From positions 1-64,000 of the forward strand of contig NZ_UFQC01000019.1 of NCBI RefSeq assembly GCF_900496975.1: a DNA stretch of 64,000 nucleotides, given 5' to 3'. Source of the DNA: Achromobacter veterisilvae (GTDB taxonomy: Bacteria > Pseudomonadota > Gammaproteobacteria > Burkholderiales > Burkholderiaceae_B). A program made the position numbers and the translations under genes. The notes below the pieces were generated by a model. The model saw nothing but the letters and a program-made list of their open reading frames with translations. It made no database searches and had not been told where the DNA came from. Shown here one piece after another: positions 34,850 to 44,412 of this stretch (position 1 is the stretch's first letter; each line of letters opens with the position of its first letter).

Positions 34850-35251
34850 ATGGCGAAAGCTTCCACCAGCGGCGCTTCGCGCGTGCGCAAAAAGGTCAAG
34901 AAGAACGTCTCGGACGGCATCGCGCACGTTCACGCTTCGTTCAACAACACCATCATCACCATCACCGACCGTCAGGGCAACGCGCTGTCGTGGGCCACGT
35001 CGGGCGGTGCTGGCTTCAAGGGCTCGCGTAAGTCGACCCCGTTCGCCGCGCAGGTCGCCGCTGAAACGGCTGGCCGCGTCGCGCTGGAGTACGGCATCAA
35101 GACGCTGGAAGTGCGTATCAAGGGCCCCGGCCCCGGCCGCGAATCGTCGGTCCGCGCTCTGAACGCGCTGGGCATCAAGATTTCGAGCATCGCCGACATC
35201 ACGCCCGTTCCGCACAACGGCTGCCGTCCGCCGAAGCGTCGTCGTATCTAA
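34850..35251 (+). CDS. rpsK: 30S ribosomal protein S11
   Basis: A 133-residue S11 with [20 protein letters not shown] and the C-terminal [18 protein letters not shown]. The AHNG-like PHNGC segment is the site of isoaspartate formation in some bacteria. It sits on the 30S platform near the E site. Confidence 0.98.
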   Translation: MAKASTSGASRVRKKVKKNVSDGIAHVHASFNNTIITITDRQGNALSWATSGGAGFKGSRKSTPFAAQVAAETAGRVALEYGIKTLEVRIKGPGPGRESSVRALNALGIKISSIADITPVPHNGCRPPKRRRI

Positions 35252-35262
35252 AGGGAATCCAC

Positions 35263-35886
35263 ATGGCACGTTATATTGGACCCAAATGCAAGCTCTCGCG
35301 CCGCGAGGGTACTGACCTGTTCCTGAAGAGCGCCCGCCGCTCGCTGGATTCCAAGTGCAAGCTGGATTCCAAGCCTGGCCAACACGGCCGCACTTCGGGT
35401 GCCCGCACTTCCGACTACGGCCTGCAACTGCGCGAAAAGCAAAAGCTGAAGCGCATGTACGGCGTGCTGGAAAAGCAATTCCGCAAGTACTTCGCTGAAG
35501 CCGAGCGCCGCCGTGGCAACACGGGCGAAACGCTGATCCAGTTGCTGGAATCGCGCCTGGACAACGTCGTCTACCGCATGGGCTTCGGCTCGACGCGCGC
35601 CGAAGCTCGCCAACTGGTGAGCCACCGCGCCATCGAACTGAACGGCCACACCGCCGACATCGCTTCGATGCTGGTCAAGGCTGGCGACGTCGTGTCGATC
35701 CGCGAAAAGGCCAAGAAGCAAGGCCGCATCAAGGAATCGCTCGACCTGGCCACCAGCATCGGCATCCCCCAGTGGGTGGAAGTCGATACGACCAAGTTGA
35801 CCGGTACGTTCAAGTCGGCCCCCGATCGCGCTGACGTCGCTCGCGACATCAACGAATCGATGGTCGTGGAACTGTACTCGCGTTAA
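35263..35886 (+). CDS. rpsD: 30S ribosomal protein S4
   Basis: A 207-residue S4 starting [19 protein letters not shown], with the S4 RNA-binding domain around [20 protein letters not shown]. It nucleates 16S rRNA assembly and, in E. coli, represses the alpha operon. A gap of 217 bases separates it from rpoA, larger than the other gaps here. Confidence 0.98.
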   Translation: MARYIGPKCKLSRREGTDLFLKSARRSLDSKCKLDSKPGQHGRTSGARTSDYGLQLREKQKLKRMYGVLEKQFRKYFAEAERRRGNTGETLIQLLESRLDNVVYRMGFGSTRAEARQLVSHRAIELNGHTADIASMLVKAGDVVSIREKAKKQGRIKESLDLATSIGIPQWVEVDTTKLTGTFKSAPDRADVARDINESMVVELYSR

Positions 35887-35960
35887 TCAGGCCTGCCGGC
35901 GCGTCCTTCGCGGATGCGCTGGCGAGCTGGTCTTCGCGATCCGTTTGCACGTCCCGCAGC

Positions 35961-35994
35961 AGCCCGCTTTCCGCCTTTTGGCGGGGCGGGCTTT
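35961..35994 (+). terminator. Two-part hairpin between rpsD and rpoA (attenuator-like)
   Basis: AGCCCGC (35961-35967) pairs with GCGGGCT (35986-35992), and inside it CCGCC-TTTT-GGCGG forms a second stem. Only three T residues follow, so termination would be partial. It lies in the 217-base gap before rpoA and could reduce or separate rpoA transcription from the ribosomal genes. Confidence 0.5.
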
Positions 35995-36103
35995 GCGGTA
36001 AGTATCGGCCGGCGCTTTTCGCGCCGTCCATGTTTCAAGTTTCACCCTGTCCATCAGCCTTATCGGTGTAACGAGCCGAGGGTATTGAAAAGGAACACAG
36101 TAA

Positions 36104-37090
36104 ATGTCCACTCAAGGTTTCCTGAAGCCGCGCTCCATTGAAGTCGAACCGGTCGGCACGCACCATGCCAAGATCGTGATGGAGCCGTTCGAGCGTGGCT
36201 ACGGTCACACGCTGGGCAACGCCCTGCGCCGCATCCTGTTGTCTTCGATGACCGGCTACGCGCCGACCGAAGTCCAGATGACGGGCGTGGTGCACGAATA
36301 CTCGACCATCCCGGGCGTCCGCGAAGATGTCGTCGACATCCTGCTGAACCTGAAGGGCGTGGTCTTCAAGCTGCACAACCGCGACGAAGTGACCCTGGTC
36401 CTGCGCAAGACCGGCGCGGGCACCGTGCTGGCCAGCGACATCGAACTGCCGCATGACGTCGAGATCATCAACCCCGGCCATGCCATCTGCAACCTGACGG
36501 ACGCCGGCAAGCTGGAAATGCAGATCAAGGTTGAAAAGGGCCGCGGCTACGTGCCGGGCAACGTGCGCGCGCTGTCGGAAGACCGCACCCACACCATCGG
36601 CCGCATCGTTCTGGACGCGTCGTTCAGCCCGGTCCGCCGCGTGAGCTACGCCGTCGAAAGCGCCCGCGTGGAACAACGCACCGACCTGGACAAGCTGGTC
36701 CTGGACATCGAAACCAACGGCGTGATCTCGCCCGAGGAAGCGGTGCGCCAGTCGGCCCGCATCCTGATGGACCAGATCTCGGTCTTCGCCGCCCTGGAAG
36801 GCGCTGGCGATTCGTACGAAGCCCCGGTCCGCGGCACGCCGCAGATCGATCCGGTGCTGCTGCGCCCGGTCGACGACCTGGAACTGACCGTGCGTTCGGC
36901 CAACTGCCTGAAGGCCGAAAACATCTACTACATCGGCGACCTGATCCAGCGCACCGAAAACGAGCTGCTGAAGACCCCGAACCTGGGCCGCAAGTCGCTC
37001 AACGAGATCAAGGAAGTCTTGGCCGCACGCGGCCTGACGCTGGGCATGAAGCTCGAAAACTGGCCCCCCCTGGGTCTGGAGCGTCCCTAA
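36104..37090 (+). CDS. rpoA: RNA polymerase alpha subunit
   Basis: A 328-residue alpha subunit. The N-terminal dimerisation domain includes [20 protein letters not shown], and the C-terminal domain from about residue 250 includes [18 protein letters not shown] and [20 protein letters not shown], which contact UP elements and activators. AAGGAACACAGTAA precedes the ATG. Normal length for betaproteobacteria. Confidence 0.98.
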   Translation: MSTQGFLKPRSIEVEPVGTHHAKIVMEPFERGYGHTLGNALRRILLSSMTGYAPTEVQMTGVVHEYSTIPGVREDVVDILLNLKGVVFKLHNRDEVTLVLRKTGAGTVLASDIELPHDVEIINPGHAICNLTDAGKLEMQIKVEKGRGYVPGNVRALSEDRTHTIGRIVLDASFSPVRRVSYAVESARVEQRTDLDKLVLDIETNGVISPEEAVRQSARILMDQISVFAALEGAGDSYEAPVRGTPQIDPVLLRPVDDLELTVRSANCLKAENIYYIGDLIQRTENELLKTPNLGRKSLNEIKEVLAARGLTLGMKLENWPPLGLERP

Positions 37091-37198
37091 GTCTTGAAAG
37101 GGGGCCATTCCTGGAAAGGGACGGCTCCCGCAAGCAGCCGGCCATGCGCCGGCCCGTTTGCGAAATCGTCGTAAAATGCACCGTTTTCTACCGGACCG

Positions 37199-37216
37199 CA
37201 GCCTGATCGCAGGCTG
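37199..37216 (+). promoter_or_regulatory. Perfect hairpin in the rplQ leader
   Basis: CAGCCTG-ATCG-CAGGCTG forms a perfect 7-bp stem with a tetraloop, 62 bases before the rplQ start. A TAAAAT hexamer (37172-37177) lies just upstream and could be a -10 element, but no good -35 matches it. The hairpin may be a leader structure for rplQ; it matches no family I recognise. Confidence 0.35.
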
Positions 37217-37277
37217 ATAGAAGAGCCGGACAACCCGATGGCGGAAACGCCGTCTCTAGATTCAAAGGAAACTTATC

Positions 37278-37673
37278 ATGCGTCACGGTAATGGCTTGCG
37301 TAAGCTCAACCGCACCAGCAGTCACCGTCTTGCCATGTTCCGCAACATGGCCGTTTCGTTGATCACCCACGAAGCCATCAAGACCACGCTGCCGAAGGCG
37401 AAAGAATTGCGCCGCGTCATCGAACCCCTGATCACGCTGGGTAAAGAACCCACCCTCGCGAACAAGCGTCTGGCTTTTGCCCGTCTGCGCGATCGCGACG
37501 CCGTGGTGAAGCTGTTCGCCGAAATCGGCCCGCGCTACGCGGCCCGCAACGGCGGCTACACCCGCGTGCTGAAGATGGGCTTCCGTCAAGGCGACAACGC
37601 TCCCATGGCTTTCATGGAGCTGGTCGACCGTCCGGAAGTCGATGAAGCCGCTGAGGACAGCGCTGCCGAATAA
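37278..37673 (+). CDS. rplQ: 50S ribosomal protein L17
   Basis: A 131-residue L17 starting [20 protein letters not shown], with [20 protein letters not shown] and an acidic tail [11 protein letters not shown]. It lies by the tunnel exit. AAGGAAACTTATC precedes the ATG. Last gene of the alpha group, followed by a perfect terminator. Confidence 0.98.
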   Translation: MRHGNGLRKLNRTSSHRLAMFRNMAVSLITHEAIKTTLPKAKELRRVIEPLITLGKEPTLANKRLAFARLRDRDAVVKLFAEIGPRYAARNGGYTRVLKMGFRQGDNAPMAFMELVDRPEVDEAAEDSAAE

Positions 37674-37694
37674 GTTTCGGCGGAGCGATAAGCG

Positions 37695-37731
37695 ACAAGG
37701 GCGGGTCTTCGGACCCGCCCTTGTTTTTTTT
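37695..37731 (+). terminator. Intrinsic terminator after rplQ
   Basis: A perfect 13-bp stem (37695-37707 with 37712-37724) on a TTCG tetraloop runs into eight T residues. It ends the ribosomal transcript. Confidence 0.96.
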
Positions 37732-37775
37732 CGCCCCCGGTTTGCCGCGGCGGCAGGCGCTTGGGGGCCCGCGCC

Positions 37776-38213
37776 TCAGGAGGTGTGCAGTTCCCCGCGC
37801 AGTTGCGCCGCGGTCGCCGCCAGCGCGTCGGGCGCGGCCTGGGGCGGCATCTTGAACGTCAGGTCCTGCTGCTCGATGTACTGGGTGGAGGTGACGTCCT
37901 GCGGATGATGCATGGGAATGACGTGTGCGTGCGCATGCGCCACGTGGATGCCGGTGAAGGCGAAGCCCACGCGGTCCACGCCGTACAGGCGCTTCATGTG
38001 GCGCCCCAGCTTCTGGCCGAGATTGAGGATGGTGCCCGCCAGGTCGGCCGGCATGTCCTCGTAATAGGGGTAATGCTGCTTCGGGATGATCAGCGTGTGC
38101 CCGGGCCGCACCGGCTGGATGTCGAGAAACGCCAGCAGGCGGTCGTCTTCGTGAACGATGTGCGCGGGGATCTCGTGGCGGGCGATGCGGCAGAACAGAC
38201 AGTTATCGGACAT
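37776..38213 (-). CDS. HIT-family nucleotide-binding protein
   Basis: A 145-residue protein starting MSDNCLFCRIARHEIPAHIV, with the histidine triad in HVAHAHAHVIPMHH. HIT proteins hydrolyse nucleoside phosphoramidates or dinucleotides. GAGG lies 6 bases before the ATG at 38213; an in-frame ATG nine codons upstream is less likely. Convergent with rplQ and divergent from cutA. Confidence 0.92.
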   Translation of the reverse strand: MSDNCLFCRIARHEIPAHIVHEDDRLLAFLDIQPVRPGHTLIIPKQHYPYYEDMPADLAGTILNLGQKLGRHMKRLYGVDRVGFAFTGIHVAHAHAHVIPMHHPQDVTSTQYIEQQDLTFKMPPQAAPDALAATAAQLRGELHTS

Positions 38214-38334
38214 GCGTGCCTCGGGGAAAACGGGTTGCATGGCGGCGCTTGCGGGCCCGGGGATCCGGGCGACGGCCGCAATACCGATAAAATACCCCGA
38301 GTTACGTCCTGTACGGGTATTCCAAGGAGGCATC

Positions 38335-38682
38335 ATGTTGCGCGATGACGACGTTGTGCTGGTCATCAGCAATGCGCCCGACCTGCTCCTGGCCAAGCGG
38401 ATCGCGCACGTCCTGGTCGAAGACGGGCTGGCCGCCTGCGTGAACCTTGGCGCGCCCGGCCTGTCCATCTACATGTGGAAAGGAGAGGTCGAAGGGGCCG
38501 AGGAAGTCCCCATCCACATCAAGACCACCTACGCGCGCCACCAGGCCGTTGTGCAGGCCCTGGCGCAGATGCATCCCTACGATGTGCCCGAGATCATCGT
38601 GCTGCCGGTCATCGGCGGCGCGGCGCCCTACCTGGACTGGGTGCGCGAACAGACGGCCGCCACGCAGAACAAGAGAGACTGA
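38335..38682 (+). CDS. cutA: Divalent-cation tolerance protein CutA
   Basis: A 115-residue trimer-forming protein from ATG 38335, with AAGGAGG 4 bases upstream. It has VLVISNAPDLLLAKRIAHVL, AACVNLGAPGLSIYMWKGEV and EEVPIHIKTT, all CutA signatures. CutA is linked to copper tolerance in E. coli, though its biochemical role is unclear. Its stop overlaps the dsbD start (TGATG), the usual cutA-dsbD pairing. Confidence 0.95.
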   Translation: MLRDDDVVLVISNAPDLLLAKRIAHVLVEDGLAACVNLGAPGLSIYMWKGEVEGAEEVPIHIKTTYARHQAVVQALAQMHPYDVPEIIVLPVIGGAAPYLDWVREQTAATQNKRD

Positions 38683-40574
38683 TGTTGCAATTTGCCGGTA
38701 TCGTCGGCGCGCCGGGGCACGAGCCCCGCGCGGTGCGCGCTTTCTTCGGGCGGAGCATCGCCCTGTTGGCCATGACGCTGCTGTTGCTGGGCTGGCAGAC
38801 GGCCGCGCGCGCCGAGGCGGAATTCCTGGAGCCCGAGAAGGCCTTCGTGTTCAGCGCGGAGATGGTGGCGCCGGACATGCTGGAGATGCGCTACCGCGTC
38901 GCGCCCGGGTATTACATGTACCGCGAGCGCTTCGGTATCACGATCAGTCCCATCGGCGCCGCGACGCTGGGCGAAGCCGTCTATCCCAAGGGCGAGGTGA
39001 AGTACGACCCGACCTTCGAGAAGGACATGGAGGTCTTCCACCAGGACGTACGCATACGCGTGCCGATCGCCGCGGGCGGACAGCCGTTCACGCTGACCCT
39101 GACCGGCCAGGGCTGCGCGGATGCGGGCCTGTGCTATCCGCCCATGGACAGCAACGTCAAGCTCACCCCGGTCGAGGGCGGCTATGCGCTGGCCGGGCCG
39201 GCGGGCGCCGCGCCCGTCGAGGCGGGCAAGTCCGGCGGCCTGAGCGCGTTGGTCAATGCCGGCGATACCGGGCTGGCGGATGCGCTGGGCGGACTGGGCT
39301 GGGCCAAGACCGCCGGCGTGTTCCTGGTGCTGGGCCTGCTGCTGGCCTTCACGCCCTGCGTGCTGCCGATGATTCCCATCCTGTCGTCCATCGTGGTGGG
39401 CGGTTCGGCGCAAGCCCGGCCGAGCCGCAAGCGCGGCCTGGCGCTGGCTGCGACCTACGTGCTGGGCATGTCGGTCGTGTACACCGCGCTGGGCGTGGCG
39501 GCCGGCCTGAGCGGCGCCGGCCTGGCGGCCTGGCTGCAAACCCCCTGGATCCTGAGTCTCTTCGCCGTGCTGCTGGCGGTGCTGGCGCTGGCCATGTTCG
39601 ACGCGTTCACCTTCCAGATGCCGTCGGGCATCCAGGCCCGGCTGTCGGAACGCGCGTCGCGCATTCCCGGGGGCCGCTACACCGGCGCGCTGGTGATGGG
39701 CGCCTTGTCCGCGCTTATCGTCGGGCCTTGCGTGGCCGCGCCGCTGGCCGGCGCGCTGCTCTACATCTCGCAGACCGGCGACGTGGTGCTGGGCGGGTCG
39801 GCGCTGTTCGCGATGGCGTGGGGGATGGGCGTTCCGCTGCTGATCGTGGGCGCGTCCTCGGGCGCCTTGCTGCCCAAGGCGGGCCCCTGGATGGACGGCG
39901 TGAAGCGCCTGTTCGGCATGCTGCTGCTGGCGACGGCATGGTGGATGCTGATCCCCGTGGTGCCGACCTGGGTGCAGATGACGGGCTGGGCTTTCCTGGC
40001 CGCGGTGTCCGCCGTGATGCTGCGCGCGTTCGACGCCTTGCCCGAGGGCGCGGGCGCCGCGCGCATGTTCGGCAAGGGAGTGGGCCTGCTGCTGGCCCTG
40101 GCGGCCGCCGCCTGGCTGGTGGGCGCGGCCAGCGGAGGCCGGGACGTCCTGCAGCCCTTGTCGCACCTGGCGGCGCGTTCCGACGCGTCCGCCGCCGCGG
40201 CGGGCGCTGGCGGCGAAGTGCGCTTTGCCCGCGTGCGCAACAATGCCGAGCTGGATGCCGTGCTGGCGCAAAGCCGCCAGCCGGTCATGCTGGATTTCTA
40301 CGCGGACTGGTGCGTGTCGTGCCGCGAAATGGAGCGGTTCACCTTCACCGATCCCGGCGTCGCGCAACGCATGGCCGGCATGGTGCTGGTGCAGGCGGAC
40401 GTGACCGCGAACAACGCCGACGACCGGGCATTGCTCAAGCGGTTCCGCCTGTTCGGCCCCCCGGGCATCATGTTCTTCGAGCCGGGAGGCAAGGAACTGC
40501 CCGATGCGCGCGTGGTGGGCTTCCAGGACGCGAAGCGCTTCACCGAGTCGCTGGACAAGGTGCTGATGCGCTGA
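38682..40574 (+). CDS. dsbD: Thiol:disulfide interchange protein DsbD
   Basis: A 630-residue protein with three modules: a signal peptide and N-terminal periplasmic domain with Cys145 and Cys151 (GCADAGLCYPP); a central membrane domain of eight segments with FTPCVLPMIPILSS and IVGPCVAAPLAGA; and a C-terminal thioredoxin-like domain with WCVSC (Cys544/Cys547). It carries electrons from cytoplasmic thioredoxin to the periplasm for protein disulfide repair and apocytochrome c reduction. It overlaps cutA by one base. Confidence 0.96.
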   Translation: MLQFAGIVGAPGHEPRAVRAFFGRSIALLAMTLLLLGWQTAARAEAEFLEPEKAFVFSAEMVAPDMLEMRYRVAPGYYMYRERFGITISPIGAATLGEAVYPKGEVKYDPTFEKDMEVFHQDVRIRVPIAAGGQPFTLTLTGQGCADAGLCYPPMDSNVKLTPVEGGYALAGPAGAAPVEAGKSGGLSALVNAGDTGLADALGGLGWAKTAGVFLVLGLLLAFTPCVLPMIPILSSIVVGGSAQARPSRKRGLALAATYVLGMSVVYTALGVAAGLSGAGLAAWLQTPWILSLFAVLLAVLALAMFDAFTFQMPSGIQARLSERASRIPGGRYTGALVMGALSALIVGPCVAAPLAGALLYISQTGDVVLGGSALFAMAWGMGVPLLIVGASSGALLPKAGPWMDGVKRLFGMLLLATAWWMLIPVVPTWVQMTGWAFLAAVSAVMLRAFDALPEGAGAARMFGKGVGLLLALAAAAWLVGAASGGRDVLQPLSHLAARSDASAAAAGAGGEVRFARVRNNAELDAVLAQSRQPVMLDFYADWCVSCREMERFTFTDPGVAQRMAGMVLVQADVTANNADDRALLKRFRLFGPPGIMFFEPGGKELPDARVVGFQDAKRFTESLDKVLMR

Positions 40575-40618
40575 GCGGAACCGGAGCGGAACTGTTGCGC
40601 GATCCCGGCGTGCGTGCG

Positions 40619-40658
40619 GCGTGCCTCGGCGCGCATTGAGTCCGCGCGCCAGGCACGC
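40619..40658 (+). other. Long hairpin after dsbD
   Basis: GCGTGCCT-C-GGCGCGC pairs with GCGCGCC-AGGCACGC: 15 base pairs with one bulged C and a 9-base loop (40619-40658). It lies 44 bases after the dsbD stop. With no U-run it is more likely an mRNA-stabilising or pausing structure than a standard intrinsic terminator. Confidence 0.5.
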
Positions 40659-40714
40659 TACCATGTCCGCTGCGCCGCGTGGGCGGCGCGTCCAACCCCC
40701 TCAGGCCGGCGCCC

Positions 40715-41659
40715 GTGACGTCCCCTACCGTTGATGCGAGCCAGGACCGCGCAGGTCTTATCTATCTTCAATTGATGTTCGTCATGGCCACGTGGGGCCT
40801 GAACATCGTCTCGATCAAGTACCTGACGCTGCACATGGACATCCAGGCGCTGGCCGCCGTGAGGATCGTCATCGCCTTCTTCACCGTCACCCTCATCATC
40901 AAGGCCCGCGGCGGCCGCGTCCCCAAGCTGGGCCGCGCGGAGCTGGGCTGGGTCGCGCTGGCGGGGTTCCTGGTGGTGTACGCGCACCAGGTGGCGCTGG
41001 TGTCGGGCCTGAGGTTTTCGTCGGCCGCCAACGGCACGCTCATCATGGCCACGAGCCCGTTGCTGTCCGCGCTGCTCGCCGCCCTGTTCTATCGCGAAAG
41101 ACTGACGCTGGTGCGCATTTCGGGAGCGCTGCTGGGGCTGTTCGGGGTCGGGATGGTGGTGGCCGGCAGCGGCGCGCGGTTCGGCCTGACGGGCTGGGGC
41201 GACGCCATCGTGTTCCTGGCCGTGCTGGTGTTCGTGTGCGGCGGATTGGTCATCCAGCGCATGTCGCGGGTGATGGATCCGCTGGGGATGCTCTGGTACA
41301 TGTACCTGGCGGGCGGCCTGATGCTGGTCGCGCATGCGGCGCTGACGCCGGCGTCCTACCAGGCCGGCACGTGGCAGATGGCGTGGTGGCCGTGGCTGGT
41401 CCTGCTGTTCTCGGCCGTGATCGCCTCGGGGGTCAGCAACATCGTGTGGAACGCCGGCATCGCCAGGCTGGGCATCAGCCGCGCGGCCCTGTTCGTGAAC
41501 TGGCTGCCCATCTTCGGCCTGCTGTTCGCGGCCCTGTTCCTGGAAGAGCACGTTACGCCCACGCATGTCGCGGGGCTGGCCTGCGTGCTGGGGGGAACGT
41601 GGCTGGGCTTACGCCGGACCGCGCCGCCGGCGCGCGGCGAGGCGGCCGCGAAGTGCTGA
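40715..41659 (+). CDS. EamA/DMT-family membrane transporter
   Basis: About 314 residues with ten hydrophobic segments arranged as two EamA repeats: ATWGLNIVSIKYL in the first and LLFSAVIASGVSNIVWNAGI with FVNWLPIFGLLFAALFLEE in the second. It probably exports a small metabolite. Starts are GTG 40715 (chosen) or GTG 40679, 12 codons upstream; neither has a strong ribosome-binding site. It converges with hemB. Confidence 0.88.
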   Translation: MTSPTVDASQDRAGLIYLQLMFVMATWGLNIVSIKYLTLHMDIQALAAVRIVIAFFTVTLIIKARGGRVPKLGRAELGWVALAGFLVVYAHQVALVSGLRFSSAANGTLIMATSPLLSALLAALFYRERLTLVRISGALLGLFGVGMVVAGSGARFGLTGWGDAIVFLAVLVFVCGGLVIQRMSRVMDPLGMLWYMYLAGGLMLVAHAALTPASYQAGTWQMAWWPWLVLLFSAVIASGVSNIVWNAGIARLGISRAALFVNWLPIFGLLFAALFLEEHVTPTHVAGLACVLGGTWLGLRRTAPPARGEAAAKC

Positions 41660-41714
41660 TGCCCGCACGCGCCGCGGGTGCAGCCTTGAAGGCGGCCCGC
41701 AGCGTGCGGCGGGA

Positions 41715-43351
<1,637 letters not shown>

Positions 43352-43592
43352 GGATGGCTTCGGATACGGTTGGTTTCGAGCCCTATTGTATAATCCGGCG
43401 TTTGCAACAGTGGTCCCCGTGCGCGGAGCCGTCTTTTTTGCTTACTGGCCAGCTTGCTGAAGTCTGATCCGGCAAGTTCGCAGCAACATCGCAGGCAGGG
43501 TAGGCAAAACAGGTTCGTTACGGTATTCCAGGGTGTGCGGGCAGGCGTGGGCGCCTTTTTGCGCCTTGATCGATGCGATCGTCGAGGTCTTC

Positions 43593-44294
43593 ATGAAGCG
43601 TGTGCTGTCCCGGATGTTGGTTGCGAGCGGGCTGTTGCTCGGCGCCTCCGCCCTATCTACTACGAGTTTCGCCGCCGAAGGCGCCGCGGGCCCGGTAAAA
43701 CCAGATGCCGCCAAGGGTGGGCAACTGTTTGACCAGGGCGATGTGGCCAGAGGCATCATCGCCTGTGCGTCCTGTCATGGCGCGGCGGGTAATAGCACCA
43801 TACCGCTGAACCCCAACCTGGCCGCGCAGCCGCACGAATACTTGGCCAAGCAGTTGGCCGACTTCCAGGTGAAGGCTGGCGCGAAGGTGCCGGTGCGCAA
43901 CGGCCCCGAAGGCAACCCGACCGCGATGACGGCCATGGCGCAGAACCTGACGCCCGCCGACATGCAGAACATCGCGCTGTACCTGGCGCAGCAGCCCCTC
44001 AAGGAGCCGGCCACGGCGGGCCATGAGAAGCTGGTTGATCTAGGTCAAAAAATCTGGCGCGGCGGTTTGCCCGAACGCAATGTCCCCGCGTGCGCGGCAT
44101 GCCATTCTGCCAATGGCGCGGGCATGCCCGCGCAGTACCCCCGTCTGTCGGGCCAGTTCCCGACGTACATCGAAGAGCAGCTAAAGCTTTTCCGCAGCGG
44201 CGACCGCAAGAACGACATCATGTTCGCCATTGCCGACCGCATGTCGGATGCCGATATCAAGGCGGTGTCGGATTACGCTGCCGGTTTGCGCTAG
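43593..44294 (+). CDS. Diheme cytochrome c4
   Basis: A 233-residue periplasmic protein from ATG 43593 (GAGG 5 bases upstream) with a signal peptide ending TTSFAA. Two heme motifs are CASCH (58-62) and CAACH (167-171), each in a domain with a distal Met region (MTAMAQNLTPADM and FAIADRMSDADI), the cytochrome c4 layout. It passes electrons to terminal oxidases. TATAAT at 43389-43394 is a perfect -10 hexamer upstream with no good -35 at standard spacing. Confidence 0.95.
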   Translation: MKRVLSRMLVASGLLLGASALSTTSFAAEGAAGPVKPDAAKGGQLFDQGDVARGIIACASCHGAAGNSTIPLNPNLAAQPHEYLAKQLADFQVKAGAKVPVRNGPEGNPTAMTAMAQNLTPADMQNIALYLAQQPLKEPATAGHEKLVDLGQKIWRGGLPERNVPACAACHSANGAGMPAQYPRLSGQFPTYIEEQLKLFRSGDRKNDIMFAIADRMSDADIKAVSDYAAGLR

Positions 44295-44345
44295 GCGGCT
44301 TGCCCGCAACGTGCGCGGCCGGTCCGCGTTCTGCAACCGAGCGTA

Positions 44346-44411
44346 GCGGAACCTCGTTCCGCCGCGCGCTGTCTATGAGGGGGGTAGCCGATAGCGCGGC
44401 CCCCCTTTTTT
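44346..44411 (+). terminator. Tandem hairpins and terminator abutting the resB start
   Basis: First, GCGGAAC-CTC-GTTCCGC (44346-44362), a perfect 7-bp hairpin. Second, GGGGGG (44379-44384) pairs with CCCCCC (44400-44405), with CCG/CGG inside and a bulged TAG, followed at once by TTTTTT (44406-44411). The U-run ends two bases before the annotated resB ATG. It would end the cytochrome c4 transcript; read-through or an internal start is needed for resB. Confidence 0.8.
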
Positions 44412-44412
44412 C

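Noticed and set aside
38214-38334. Promoter for cutA at the TAAAAT near 38289
   Set aside because: No acceptable -35 element lies at 16-18 bases, so it was not listed as a feature.
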